Positions 24,342 to 36,501 of a DNA stretch of 64,000 nucleotides are shown in pieces (position 1 is the first letter of the stretch; every line of letters begins with the position of its first letter). Below the pieces are notes generated by a model. It made no database searches, had not been told where the DNA came from, and saw nothing but the letters and a program-made list of their open reading frames with translations. Where the stretch lies: NCBI RefSeq assembly GCF_000801105.2, contig NC_079515.1, positions 4,836,001-4,900,000 of the forward strand. The letters are read 5' to 3'. The position numbers and the translations under genes are program-made. Source of the DNA: Raphanus sativus (Eukaryota > Streptophyta > Magnoliopsida > Brassicales > Brassicaceae).

Positions 24342-24423
24342 TAGGGTTTCGGCTTTCCCTTTAAAACTTAAATTTGGATAAGGCCCTGATTTTTTAAATG
24401 GGCCGAACATTTTTCAAGGCCCA
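24342..24423 (-). promoter_or_regulatory. Telobox and two site II elements of the RPL41 promoter
   Basis: On the minus strand the telobox AAACCCTA lies at 24349-24342. TGGGCC (site II, bound by TCP factors) lies on the plus strand at 24399-24404 and on the minus strand at 24423-24418. This pairing is typical of plant genes for translation components and drives expression in dividing cells. The spacing of about 75-155 bases from the start codon fits a core promoter. Confidence 0.75.
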
Positions 24424-24806
24424 TCTAAGGGTTTGAAACTATAAGCAGGTTTGAGAAGAACAGGAAAGTACCTTGAGAGAGATATATATGAGAAGAAGAC
24501 AAAGCATAAGTACTGTTCTTTTTACACATGATTCCAAATTTGACTTTAACAGTCATAAACTCATATCCATCCTCATTCCCATTGCAATCACATATACATT
24601 TTGTCACTTCCTCTCTTTTTTTTTCCTGCTTCTCACTGTACAAATTAATTAAACAATAGATATTTATTACTATTGAATTTGGCATCTGGTTCACTGCAGC
24701 AAACAGCTAAGAACCCAGCTCAACCTGCCCCTCTCTTTTTCTGCAGCCAATATATATATGTCCCCTTGGTTCCATTCACTTTCACTAAATGCCATTATAA
24801 AGATTA

Positions 24807-25063
24807 CTCCCTCTGTTTTTAAAAGATTCATGTTTTAAAAAAAAAATTTGTTTCAAAAAGATACATTTTCTACATTTTCAAGACATTAATTGATGAAAAA
24901 TTGTATATTTCCAAAAATATAATTGTATTTATTAAAATCTTATTGGTTCAAAATTTTGGGGAATTGTTAATTAATAAAAACAATGCATTGGTAACTAAAA
25001 TTTTATGTTTTTCTTAATAAGTGTGAAAAATCTAAAACATGGATCTTATAGAAACAGAGGGAG
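24807..25063. mobile_element. Stowaway-type MITE, TA target duplication
   Basis: The left end CTCCCTCTGTTTTTAAAAGA and the inverted right end CTCCCTCTGTTTCTATAAGA match closely, and the similarity extends to about 30 bases. TA flanks it at 24805-24806 and 25064-25065. It is 257 bp and non-coding, related to the elements at 15439 and 37482 but different inside. Confidence 0.85.
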
Positions 25064-25962
25064 TACTAGATTTTTCATGCAATGCTCTTAACAAAACTAA
25101 ACATACACTCCAACCTGAGTTAATGCAATGAGAGGAGCTACCACCAACCTGATTTAATGCAATGAAATTATTAGTATCATCATTTGATATACGTTTGCAT
25201 CTTTGTCACGCTCGCACCATTAACAGTTTAAGATTGTTGCCAATTTAGGATAAGGACGTGCATCGTCCTAGTTCATAGACTAGGTAGCGTCTCTTAGGAA
25301 AAAAAAAAGAGGTTGTGTATCCCACCATGTCACAATTCATTTTCCAATGACACAGTCAATCTCGCAAACAACAAGAAGTAGACTAGCTAGGTTTATAGGG
25401 TCTTTATACTGGACTAGTTTTGGATTTTGGTATTTGTTTTTTTATGAAGAAGTGAAAACTAGTATATAACATGTTAATGTCCATTTTACATACTTAACTC
25501 GGTATCTATTCCAAACTAATTCCTAATTTCTTGTCGGCCTTTTCTACTTAGGCAATTTGTCGTGACTCTCAAGTTATCAAAATATATAATGCAGAAAATG
25601 TCAACAAATTGAGATATCGAGAAAAGAGCAAAGAGACATTTGAATAAAAGCATCATGCGAATCAAACTGGTGATAGAGAATCTACCCAGAGGGCGCAAGA
25701 CTGGGAACTATCACGTTCTCTCCTTTATTTCCCCAACTTTGTTCTTAATATTTTATTATCCTTGTTAGTTGTTACTGCTTTTTGGATTTATTATTTCTTA
25801 TTCTAAACGATGTGGTATTTTACATTTGATTTTTGTACATTTGTCCCTTGATACTTAAACAAGTATTATCGAAAGCAAGTATTATAGAAAGTTTAAAAGT
25901 GTACTAATGTATATTTAATTAAGCTAAGATAATATAATATAATTGCATCAATTCATGTCAAT

Positions 25963-26161
25963 GTTTTAACTCTTTAAAGTATAACTAGTTATTTTCGTAT
26001 CTTGAATATTTGTTCATAGAATGCGACTAGTGAGAACATCCATTTGTATTCGTGAGTACGGTTTTGTAACTCTTTAAAGCATACCTAGTTATTTTCATAT
26101 TTTTGCTTATTGTTCACAGAATGCGACTCGTGAGAACGTCCATTTGAATTCGTGAGTACGG
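25963..26161. repeat. Tandem duplication, 100-bp unit
   Basis: The unit at 25963-26062 recurs at 26063-26161 with about ten differences. Both contain aactctttaaag, ctagttatttt, agaatgcgact and attcgtgagtacggt. No gene or element ends were recognised. Confidence 0.85.
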
Positions 26162-27789
26162 TGTAGAAATAAGTAGTTGAACTTTTTGTGTTGTAGTAAT
26201 CAGTGATTAACACTGTGGTTGTATTGTACGTACGTACCATTTTTGGTCGAATATGACAGCCAAAAGACAAATAATGACCAAGAAGCCGTTGGGTCCCTTT
26301 AATTTCAAAAGCTAGTCAAAAAGACCATAGCAGATTTATTTTTGGGATTGTTTTATTATACTGTTATATATGGTAGTATTTGATATTTTAGATCAAACAT
26401 TATGCTTGTAATGTAAATTAGTGAAAATAAAACACGTTCATAGGATTACATGTTTTGTAAATTCGTGTTTTATAGTGAATCTAAGCAAAAAAGAAGGTGA
26501 AAGTAAGCATCCATCCAAACTCCAAGTCTACTTTTTTATCCAAGACTACTTTTTAAAAAACTAATGTAGAATTGTAGATGTAGTTTCTGACCAAAAAAAA
26601 AAGAATTGTAGATGTAGTTTCTGTTATAATATGTCACTTTTTTCTCTATCATATGTTTGTTATGTCTACAATGGTGGAAATTTTAATATGTTGTTTTGAC
26701 AAGTGGTTTTCCTAGTGATAGTTTAACATGTTTTAATCATGAGAGCTACGATCACACCGATTGATTTCTTACATAAAGGAAACATTCATAGCTCCATTTT
26801 TGTTCTCCGATATGTGTTGTTGTCACGAAATTGAGGTGTGGAAGAGAGAAAAATTCAACGGATGGGATCGAAACACACAGTGTTCAAGATTGATGAACAA
26901 CTTTTATTTTGTGATGCATTTGTACATAGACTTTGGATTATTGGAACCAGTTCTATGTACTCGTAAAATGCAAATAATAGGACTGACATCTTTCTTCACG
27001 CTTTCAATATTCCCTAATCTACCCCTCAGTTTAGCTATAAACAGGTTTTGTTATTCTAAACTAAATATGAACATCCATGGCTTTTGAAGTTACAACATAT
27101 CCAGATGATTAGCATCTTTACGGATATATAAATCCAGACTCCAGGTCGATTACAAACACATTCTTAAAACTAACTATAATGGTTTTTCCAAATAGACTTC
27201 ATATTTTGATCTGGAACCAACACATGACCAATCACAGTTAAACCTGACTCTTTATCCTTAAACTATTACACTAAGTTGACACCAATTAAAATAACCAAAC
27301 TGGTGTATAGTATATGAACTAAGCCGATACGGAGAGGATTTGCATTTTGGATTGTCTCTTAATTAACATGCAATTTTTAAAAAAAAATTAGAAAAACAAA
27401 AGTTGTCGCTACTCTAAAGTGTAAAATACAAGTATCTTGAATTTTTGATAGTAAAGTACAACGGTAGATAAAGAGTCAAAATAATTTTAAAATGATCTAA
27501 ACATGTGGTTAATATCTTTGGAATCTATCTCTGAACATGGGAAGCACTTCTCACTCTCACTACAGTAATTAAAGACAGTCTGGTTTTCGCCAGTTTCGAA
27601 CAACTCGCTCAATGCAGAACCACACCAATTGAAAAATCAAATATTTCTCTTTATTTACATTTTGAACCTCAAATCTAATCTCATCTGATGAAATCGCCCC
27701 GGTTAAACTAAAAATGCAAAAAAAATTAACCCCAACTAAAAAAGGAAGAATAAAGTCGGTACAAGTACAATTAGAATCCGGTACGCTTA

Positions 27790-28929
27790 TCAGAGTTCGC
27801 TAGTCGGTTCAAGTCTGGTTCGATTGGTACGGTTCTTGGCAGTAGTGTTGCTCTGTAACTGTGCTCTGTTCGCAGGCGAAGAAGAAGTGAAAAGCTGGCC
27901 GAAGAAGAGACCTGATTTTGGACCACCACGGAGGGAAGAGACAGGAACATTAAGAACAGGAGTGATTCTGACATGTGCGGACTGAGATCTCGGCATCCCG
28001 TGGTGCTGTTTCATCCTCGGCCCGCCGGTGAAGTTACCGGGACTGCTGGAGCTTCTCTCGAGTCCGTGAAACACGATCTTCCCCGAAGCGTTAAGTCTCG
28101 GACTATCCGCCGTCACCGTCAACGCCCTCGTCTCGTTGTTACCGTTACCACTCTCAGTCGTCGTCTCGTCGTGACGCCGTGGCTTCCTGTGCTGGTTGCG
28201 TAAGTGGTTGTGGTGTGCGCGTGACCTAGCGAAGGGGTTTGGAGCGTTGGGCTTGTCGAGATCTAGAGATAGTCTAGGAACGTCGTCGAGCTCGTGGCCG
28301 GAGGAGGAGGAGGAGGAGAGGGAGAGACGGGAGGAGGATATCGACGCTGACGACTCAGAGATGTCTGAGTCTTTTATCAACGGCTGAGAAAGAGGAGGAG
28401 GAGCAGGAGATGTTGCTGCTGCGGAGGAGGCTGTAGATTTGGAGCCACGGTTGAGGAAATGTCTAAACGAGCTTGTCTTGGGATTTGGAGTCGAAGAAGA
28501 CAACCGTGACGACGACGAAGACGACGGCGGGGAAGCTTCTTCCGGCGTTTTGCTGAGTCTCTTAAGGCCGAGAAGCTCGCGCCATCTCACAGTGCAGCGA
28601 GGAGCTCTCGGGGAGAAGAGGTAAGGATCGATCTCCATCTCCAATCTCCGGCATGGTTGTTTCTCCGCCGTGTTAACCGTGGAGATCACAGGCTTCTCCT
28701 CCGGATTAACCGCGCCGGAGAACTTAAGCGGGACTAGCTTTCCGTCGGAGAAAAGCTCGTCCGCGGTCAGCATTGTGACGGGATCTTCGAGGAGAAACTC
28801 AAAGTCCACAGGATCTTCGTTTTCCAACGGTTGAGATTCCTGATTCGTTTTGGAGCTTCTCCGAGAGTGACTCGCCGGCGATATCTTCTCCGGTGAAGTA
28901 CCAACGTTCTTAACGCAAACGGACGTCAT
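27790..28929 (-). CDS. Ser-rich protein of unknown function (At3g12970-like)
   Basis: A single exon encodes 379 residues. The N-terminal part holds DPVDFEFLLEDPVTMLTADE followed by LFSDGKLVPLKF, then a short conserved-looking SPRAPRCTVRWRELLGLKRL block near residues 107-127. The rest is low-complexity Ser, Pro and Arg, with the basic stretches HLRNQHRKPRRHDE and RTNRTRLEP. Plant proteins of this layout are usually annotated only as serine/arginine repetitive matrix-like, and no function is known to me. Colinearity suggests At3g12970. A GA microsatellite at 28943-28976 lies just upstream in the likely 5' UTR, where it may affect expression. The start was chosen as the first ATG of the long frame. 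Confidence 0.85.
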   Translation of the reverse strand: MTSVCVKNVGTSPEKISPASHSRRSSKTNQESQPLENEDPVDFEFLLEDPVTMLTADELFSDGKLVPLKFSGAVNPEEKPVISTVNTAEKQPCRRLEMEIDPYLFSPRAPRCTVRWRELLGLKRLSKTPEEASPPSSSSSSRLSSSTPNPKTSSFRHFLNRGSKSTASSAAATSPAPPPLSQPLIKDSDISESSASISSSRLSLSSSSSSGHELDDVPRLSLDLDKPNAPNPFARSRAHHNHLRNQHRKPRRHDETTTESGNGNNETRALTVTADSPRLNASGKIVFHGLERSSSSPGNFTGGPRMKQHHGMPRSQSAHVRITPVLNVPVSSLRGGPKSGLFFGQLFTSSSPANRAQLQSNTTAKNRTNRTRLEPTSEL

Positions 28930-28942
28930 TTACAGTCGATAC

Positions 28943-28943
28943 C

Positions 28944-28976
<33 letters not shown>
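28943..28976. repeat. (GA)n microsatellite in 5' UTR
   Basis: A run of GA dinucleotides with one AAA break lies 14 bases upstream of the start codon of the Ser-rich gene. Read from the gene strand it is (CT)n, a common plant 5' UTR element near transcription starts. Confidence 0.85.
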
Positions 28977-31599
28977 CTAGTTTTTTTTGGCGGTTTGTTG
29001 GGGTTTTTTGAGAAGTGGCGATGACAGAGACAAGCAATATATACAGCTCAGCTCAGATTCTCATATAGACAGAACACACGTGTTCTCTTTTACTGGATAC
29101 AATCATTTCGGGTTAGAGCTTCTGGTCGGGTCGGGCTTAAACCGGCCCACTAAAAGTTAGACCATGATTATTGGTGGGATTGGGACAAATCCCTTATGTA
29201 AGGGATTTTTTTTCTTTTTTTTTGTTTGGTCAGATAAATTCAAGGGACCTCTCATTTCTTCCCTTATATAAGGAACGTTTTCCCTTTCTTCCCCCTTCTT
29301 TCCTCTGTTTTGTGGTCCCTCCCTCCTTTAAGGGATCTCTTAAGGGATACTGATAATGATGCTCTTAGATTACTCGCAAAGATAATGACTACGTTCACTA
29401 CCAAATACCATTAGCACACACGTCCGTCAGAATCTTTTAATACCATCTGAAGAGATATGCGATTACCTAGAAAACTAGTTTTTTTTTACTATACTATTAA
29501 TAAACTTCACACTTGTATGTTTTCACATTTTACCAGATGGCACAAAATTTCGAGGATTCATTTAATATATTTAAATCCTAATTTTTTTTGGTAACATATT
29601 TAAATATAAATCATAATTTATTCTCGGGTTTTGAATGTTTTGAATGTCTATCTTATATATACAGCTGGTAGAAATTTTTTTTTACTAGTACAGTACTATG
29701 GAGTACTGTTTAATTAAATATTGCATGCTACAATTTGTAGCATATGAATGGACTTGTACCTCTCAAGTCGCAACCCACATTCTCGAAAGGTGAAAGACTT
29801 ATGTTACGTCTAATCCAATAGAATGGGTAAAATTGCTCTATTTTTAACTAATAGGTTTTTGACTCATAAACTTGTACACTTTTTAGAGTAGAGTCTATAT
29901 TATAATAGTTTAACTTTTATCTGGAGAGAATTATCTGAATTTTATGTTTTTATTAAGTAGTTCAATAGTTTCAAAAGTATACCAATTTATCGTTAACAGA
30001 AAAAAGATATTTATTCCGCCTTCCTTCCAGTCTTAAAAATATGGCAATGGAATTTAGACAAGTGAAAGCTACCGTTTTGTCTTCCATAGATTTCTCGATT
30101 CGCCTTAAGTTGCAAACGACAATCCTCAATATCAAAACGTAAAGTTGTAAACAAAACTATAAATGGTTGGACTTGTAATTACTTCTGTACTCTTTGCTTG
30201 TTCAGACCAATATTTACAGGTTTTGTGACGACAGAAATAAATTTCTTTCATACCTTCAACAACCCAAATATTTAATGTTCACAATCACAGCCAGGAGTGA
30301 TATTTAAAGATCTAAGTATCATTTGTTAGTTTCACAAAAAAAATATCATTTGTTAACTAGGAGTATTTCACACAGCTAAAATCAATTTGTAGTAAAGTAA
30401 ATTGAGCATAGACCATAAAGTTTTTTTTTCTTCTAAAAGCTCTCTTATTTTTTATTACATAAAAATACAAACGAATAAAAAATATAAATAAAAAGTAAAA
30501 ATAAACAAAGGTCCAAAAGTTTGGGTTTGCGTTAACCCGAATAAACTGATCGGTTTGACGCCGCCGAACCGAACAGATTACTGAAAAAATCTAAGAAAAA
30601 TCTTAACGGTTTGCAGTCCCCAACCGATCGAAACCAAAAACCGAAAAAATTAGTTTGGTCGATTCGGTTCAGGTCGGTTAAGGCCGAACGCCTATGACTA
30701 GATTAGACCCACAAAATGATCCAAACACAATATTTTTGAAAATCCTAATTTTCACGTGGAATAATTCTGCTGCTGCAGTGACCACACACTCACCGAAAGT
30801 GAAAACCATCACAGCCACCCTAAAAGCGAGGAAAAACGAAGCTAGAGAAAAGTTGCTACAAATCACAATTTTAGTGAAACCAAAAGAACAATTAGAAAAG
30901 AAACACTATGAACTGAAAGAATCATTGAGAAATGTGAAAGAAAAGTTAGGGCCGGCCGATCCGGTCGTCTCTTCTGTTGTCGTAGTCAGTCGCTGCCTGA
31001 ATCCCTTTTTAGGATCTATCGTTGTCTTCTGAGATCGAGTTTATTAGACATTGGACTCAACTATTCAAGCTCAACTGAAACTTCTCTACCATAATGAGTC
31101 ACCACATTTTCTTTTATTGTCAACTAAATTCTCGGAAATTCAATGGGTCACAAAAAAGAAGGAGTAGCACATATAAGATGAAAATAGAAACCAGATCTAG
31201 TCCTCTAAAATTTCATATATGACCGCCACCACCTGGACGAACAAGAACACCGTTATATCTAACCGGATTTAAGACTTACTTTAACTCGAATGAAGCATCA
31301 GTTGAATAAAAAAAAAGAATGAAGGGATCCTCATAGTGCTGGTTTAAGGGAATTTCCAACTCCAATTTATATATACTCCAAAATAGAATAGGAAATGAAA
31401 ACAAAAAAATAAAGTATGACTCTATATATGAAGTAATGTTTTATTTTTTGTTCATTACTTCATTTCTAATTTAATTTTAGAGTAAAGTATGGAAGCCAAA
31501 TACGATACACGTGAAATATATTTTTGGGAGAGAGACTTAATTCTCGACTAATTTGTTTAAATATATAATACAAATATCTTCTATTTAGTTGTATATCAT
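28977..31599. other. Intergenic DNA left of the inverted repeat
   Basis: This holds the promoter of the Ser-rich gene, a Harbinger-like MITE (29160-29364) and a TTCGGTT-rich patch at about 30535-30690. A 112-codon open frame at 30694-31032 (+) has a Lys/Glu-rich middle but resembles nothing I know, so I leave it as an uncalled frame. Confidence 0.5.
29160..29364. mobile_element. PIF/Harbinger-like MITE, TTA target duplication
   Basis: The left end GACCATGATTATTGGTGGGA resembles the inverted right end GAGCATCATTATCAGTATCC, and TTA flanks both sides (29157-29159 and 29365-29367). Three-base TTA duplications are typical of PIF/Harbinger elements. It is 205 bp and has repeated aagggat motifs inside but no coding capacity. 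Confidence 0.65.
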
Positions 31600-31611
31600 C
31601 CTCTGAATGGA

Positions 31612-32405
31612 TACAATATTTTCAGTTTTAGTTTATGATTTTAGATCATTTAAAGATCTTTTGGTTTTGGTGTTTCTGCAAAAAGCCCTCAATATGGTTT
31701 TCTACAAAAATATCTTCAATATGCTTTTTTTTTTTAAAATTAATCTACGAAATCGAAAACCCACAGGTCAACTCTCCAAGTGCCAGTTAAACTGTAATAT
31801 AACCATCCGTATATTGATGACGTGGCAACCGTTTGATTTTTAACAGAAATCAAAACTACATTGTTTTGATACTAAACATTTTTAAAATATTGCACTTGGC
31901 GAGAATCGAACCCTCTACCTCGACCAAACTTAACAAGTGAGCAAACCATTCCTTAGACCTGTTTTTTCGTTTAAAAACGTCTTTAAAACAGAAAAGATAC
32001 AGTTTTATCGAAACACATAGTATATAATTGCGTTCGTAATAGAAAATATTTTAGCAAAAAAAAAAAATTTGCTTTCGTATATAACGAATGTAGCTAAAGG
32101 GCGTGATGGTTTACTCACTTATTATGCTTGGTCGAGGTAAAACTGTGTGCAATTTTTTAAAATATGTTTAGTATCAAAACGACGTAGTTTTGATTTCTCT
32201 TAAAAATCAAACGGCTGCCATGTCATCAATATACATTATGTTTATATTGCATTTTGACTGACACTTGGAATGTTGACCTGCTGTGAGTTTTTTTATTTAT
32301 TTCGTGCATTAATTTGCAGGAAAAAAACCACATGGAAGGTTTTTTTCGCAGAAGTCCCTCATATTTTCTATCTTTTCTAAACAAAGAGACACTGGGAAAA
32401 TATTG
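31612..32405. repeat. Long inverted repeat (foldback element) upstream of NAC gene
   Basis: The best-matched arms are 31803-31949 and 32106-32240. The left arm's complement reads ATGGTTTGCTCACTTGTTAA while the right arm begins ATGGTTTACTCACTTATTAT, and the match continues for about 140 bases. Weaker matches extend outward: 31761-31790 pairs with 32256-32286, and 31685-31724 with 32325-32370. The spacer is about 155 bases. The left arm holds a tRNA T-arm-like string GGTTCGATTCTCGCC on the minus strand. It may be a foldback transposon or a MULE with long ends. It ends about 260 bases before the NAC start codon. Confidence 0.75.
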
Positions 32406-32555
32406 TATGAATTTATTTTTTTGTTTAGAAAATAAAAATTTCAAATCCATTTGACATTCTTTATTTCTTTTCACCTCTAATAGTGGCTGTAGAAAAAAAA
32501 ATGATAGATCAGTTACATAGAGAAAAATGTGAAGTTGACTTTATGGTTTCTTGAT

Positions 32556-32563
32556 TATTTATA
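32556..32563 (+). promoter_or_regulatory. TATA-like box of the NAC gene
   Basis: TATTTATA lies about 103 bases before the NAC start codon at 32666. The spacing suits a TATA box with a short 5' UTR. The call rests on sequence and position only. Confidence 0.4.
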
Positions 32564-32665
32564 CCACCGTTCTTCTTTCCTATCTCGTGCTTAAAACCTA
32601 CGATATTCCTCTCCATCTCTCTATCATCAGTTGATTAATAAACAAACCTCTACATATCAATAGAA

Positions 32666-35600
32666 ATGGACGCTGGAGAAGAGAATAAGGGCAGTATAAG
32701 TATGGTTGAGGCTAAGCTGCCTCGTGGGTTTAGATTCCACCCGAGAGACGACGAGCTCGTCTGCGACTACTTAATGAGAAGAAACGTTCGCAGCCTCTAT
32801 CAGCCAGTTGTGTTGATCGAAGTCGATCTCAACCAGTGCGAACCTTGGGACATTCCCCGTAAGTTTTTAAAAGACACATAATTTTCAATAACTAAAGTCT
32901 TTCAACTCATCAATCATCGTAGTTAAGCAATTATAACTCATATTTCTAGTCGCCAACACGATTTGTTGATTGTTTCTTCCATATTCCGAGTACAAGATCA
33001 TCATATGTTGATAAACCAATAAAACAAAGTTCAATTTGCCAGCCACTTGCAGATTAGTACTTTTCTTGCTATTCTCTCGTGAAAAGACGATTTAAATGCA
33101 TAATTATCAATGTTTAATCATACACCTATTATTTTAAAAAAAGTATATCAATATTGTATCATTAAGAAAAACAAATGATCGTAATCATGCATACGTGTTG
33201 AATGCCTATTCGGTGCTTGGTAACTGGGAACCTGGTTAGTTAAGATATGATGCGGATAGATGGGAATCATTTGGAAAAGATAAAGACAATTACGAAAAGA
33301 CTTCTCATTTCTCTCATGTCTTATCATAATATATCCAATAAATATTGGAGAATATACACTTCTTTATTAGATACCGAAATCCATTAACGTATGTGAAATG
33401 TAAAAGAAAGAGCATTCAACGTCAACATTCTAAAAAAAATCGATTAAAATATATAAAATGTCGTTTGGAAATTGCAATTGTACAGAAACGGCGAGGGTTG
33501 GAGGTAAAGAATGGTATTTTTATAGCCAAAAAGATCGAAAATACGCAACAGGACAAAGAACAAACCGGGCTACGGCCACCGGTTATTGGAAAGCAACTGG
33601 TAAAGATAGAGCAATCCAAAGAAATGGTAGTCTTGTGGGCATGAGAAAGACACTTGTGTTTTACAGAGGTCGAGCCCCTAAAGGTCATAAAACTGATTGG
33701 GTCATGCACGAGTTTCGTCTACAAGGGACTTCTATCCACCACTCTCCCAAGGTAATTATCATTGAAATATTTACTCGTGTTATATGTTTTGACATACATA
33801 AGTAATTATCATTGAAATATTTACTCGTGTTATATGTTTTGACATACATAATATACTTTGTTGGGATTAATTTTTACATTATTCCTAAGTGTAGTATATG
33901 TTTCTTGAAATAAATATCAAAGAAAGGTGATGATTGTTTGAAAGTTTTTTATATTTTAGTTTTTGGTTTTTGTCTTTTAATTTTTAGTTTTTGGATTTTA
34001 GATTTTAATTTTGGTTTTTGATTTTGTAGTAGATTTTAGTATTTGAAGAAACTACAAATGGCAACTTTTGTTTTTAGCTTTTGATTTTTGTTAAAAAACT
34101 ATTAAAATAATAATTATAATTTGATTTTTTTTGTTTTTACTGTAGTTATAAATTTTAGAAAAACTTGAATGATTTCAGTTTTTAATTTTAATATTTTTTG
34201 TCAGCATTTTTTTAAAAAAATTAATATATTTTATCAATTATTTTTGTTTGAAGTTGAAATAAAAATTAATAACAAATTTATTAAAACAAAAAGTAGTTTT
34301 TATGTTTAAAGAAATTTGATTACTGATTTATTTTTAGTTTCTATTTTATTTTATTTTAAATTTCTTAAACTATAACTTTATTTATTTTTAAACAAACTTA
34401 AAATTACTAAAAGAATAGATCATAATTTTTAATAAAACAATACTAATAGATTATTGACAAAACATGCAAACTTTACGTAAAAGTAAATTTAAATAATTAA
34501 TTTAATTTCTAATGATATATTTAAAAGAATGTTCTTAATATGAATTATATTTTTTTTGAATATGTTAAAAAAATATTTTTATTAAAACTTATTTGTTTAT
34601 ACTTCATAGTAGTTAGCATTTTATTTGTTTTTCCTATGTTAATGCATAAATGTAACAAATGATTTCAATTAAAAATGAAAAAATGAAAAGCATCGTACAT
34701 TATGAAAAAAATCAAGAAAACTTGATTTTGAGGTGTATCGAATATGCAATTTGAAATGATTTGATTTTTAACGAGTTTGTAGATGATTACAAAGAAATTA
34801 AAGAATTTGATGTGATTTTTATTAAATTATTCTAAAATTTTATCAAAAACAATGAAATTTTTATTTTTATAAATAAGGAATTTACCTCAAATAACAGTAG
34901 GTTTCAGATTTTTTATGAAATGATAAATTTAATAACACTAGATTTTAAAATGTTTTTTAAAATCTACGTTTGAATAACAGTAGATTTAATACAAATCAAT
35001 TCAAATTTCTAATTGAATACACCCCTTGGTTTTTATTTTAAAAATGATAGTTATTTGAAAAATCGGTTTTTCTAAAAATAGGAAATCTATTTCTTCGAAA
35101 ACTTATTATCTAAAGAATAGTTTTTTTCAAAAATAAAATCAAAAACTATTTCAAAATCTATAAACAGTCGACCTCTAAGCATAATTCAAGGTCTAGGTGA
35201 TGTAGCAATCATATTATCCCGTGAATTATGGCAAACGTTTTGACTTTTATCTTTGTTTCACACTCAACCTGAATGTATTTTATCTTTGAAGGGATATCGC
35301 TGACGATTTTACAAGTAGTTATTTGTGCTTACCTTACCTAAGATGATCTTTGACTTGGCACAAATATCTACTCTCAACCATATGATTTTGACATTTGTTT
35401 TTATTTTAATTTAAAAAAACAATTTGCGTTGTTTGGAGAAAAAAAACAGGAAGAATGGGTATTGTGTAGAGTTTTCAACAAGAAAAACAACGAAGTCGAC
35501 AAGGACAACAACATGAGAAGTTGCTCTGATGAACCAGCTTCCGCAGCAATGGACTCGTACATCAACTTCGATCATCATCCTCACACCATCAACCAGCAAG

Positions 35601-35818
35601 TGCCCTGCTTCTCCAATTTGTCACAGAACCAAATCGGTTTGGTCTACAAGAACCCCTACCCGTTGTCTATTAGTCCTTCCACTGATCATATGATTCTCAA
35701 AACTTTACTAAGTCAGCTTACCAAGAATACCAAAGAATCACAGATCTATGGAGAAGGAAGCTCAGAGAGCCAGTTGACCGACGTTGGCATACCAAGCCAC
35801 CATACTTGGAAATATTGA
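32666..35818 (+). CDS. NAC domain transcription factor (At3g12977-like)
   Basis: Exons 32666-32858, 33486-33751 and 35450-35818 join in phase to give 275 residues. The NAC domain runs from about residue 18 to 166 with all subdomains: [86 protein letters not shown] with [10 protein letters not shown], and [12 protein letters not shown]. This domain binds DNA as a dimer in the nucleus. The C-terminal 110 residues are Ser/Asn/Gln-rich, as in NAC activation regions. Intron 2 is about 1.7 kb and very AT-rich, and a 50-bp duplication copies its 5' splice site. The long inverted repeat lies close upstream. Target genes cannot be told from sequence. Confidence 0.93.
33752..33851. repeat. 50-bp tandem duplication across the NAC intron 2 donor
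   Basis: The 50 bases starting GTAATTATCATTGAAATATT at 33752 are repeated exactly from 33802. The first copy begins at the exon 2/intron 2 junction, so a second GTAATT donor lies 50 bases downstream, preceded by A instead of AAG. Confidence 0.9.
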
Positions 35819-36501
35819 TCACTATATCAGAAATCTCTATTATCATTGTGTATGAACCATACATATTATTTCACCAATGCAAACATTTATTCACCCATCC
35901 CGTGTAAACATTGTTATACCATTATGGATTAGATACTCACATCAAACTTAAAAAATACATCATTTAAAGACATTTGTCTAAAACATAAAATTATGTATTT
36001 ATGTGGAACACAATTAAAACTCCGAAAAAAAAACCAGAACTAGTCAGCTCTAATGATAAAAGAGTTGTGGTTGTAATTTTCGTCACCAAAATTCAATTTG
36101 TTCTGGAAAGAACTATTTGTAATGTTTGGGTTTCCAACGAAACCGAACAAGTCTTATCCAGACCCGATCCGAATACCCGAAGTCACAGCCCTATCTGCGA
36201 CTCCTCCTCTTTTCTCTCCTTCTCTAGGCGACTCTTTCTCCCTTTTCTTCTATCTTCTTCCACATCAAAAACAGAAAACAGAACGACAGCTCTTTGATAA
36301 CGTCAGAGAAGGTGACAGAAACAGATACGGCATCAATGGATCTAATAATTCTGGATCTACACACTTGAAACAATAACCGAAAAGATGACATAAAGATATT
36401 TGTTTTCTTTTCTTCATGGTGGGTGGGTTTGGAACATGACAAGGTTTTTGTGTCTGTGCAGATTGCCATCTGACGACGTTCCTAACCGAAAGTAAGGAGA
36501 A
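35819..36501. other. Gap between NAC and ZZ-TAZ gene, likely 5' UTR on the right
   Basis: The left part should be the NAC 3' UTR. From about 36150 the DNA becomes CT-rich, and a TCTGTGCAG acceptor-like site ends at 36460, 41 bases before the ZZ-TAZ start codon. This hints at a spliced 5' UTR for that gene. No coding sequence was recognised upstream, in particular no HAT domain of a HAC protein. Confidence 0.45.

Larger units (their letters stand above)
24430..27789. other. Intergenic DNA without a supported gene
   Basis: No gene is supported in 3.3 kb. It contains a Stowaway MITE (24807-25063), a 100-bp tandem duplication (25963-26161) and AT-rich DNA. The Arabidopsis genes I would expect here (a trypsin-like protein, a SAUR and a seed maturation protein) were not seen, so they were probably lost. 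Confidence 0.55.

Noticed and set aside
26761..27087. 108-codon plus-strand frame
   Set aside because: AT-rich composition, no motif and no context; treated as chance.
30694..31032. 112-codon open frame on the plus strand with a Lys/Glu-rich middle
   Set aside because: No family resemblance, lies next to a low-complexity repeat, and no splice or promoter context supports it.
31880..31950. Possible tRNA or SINE because of GGTTCGATTCTCGCC
   Set aside because: No acceptor stem, anticodon arm or A box can be drawn, and the other arm of the inverted repeat has lost the motif.
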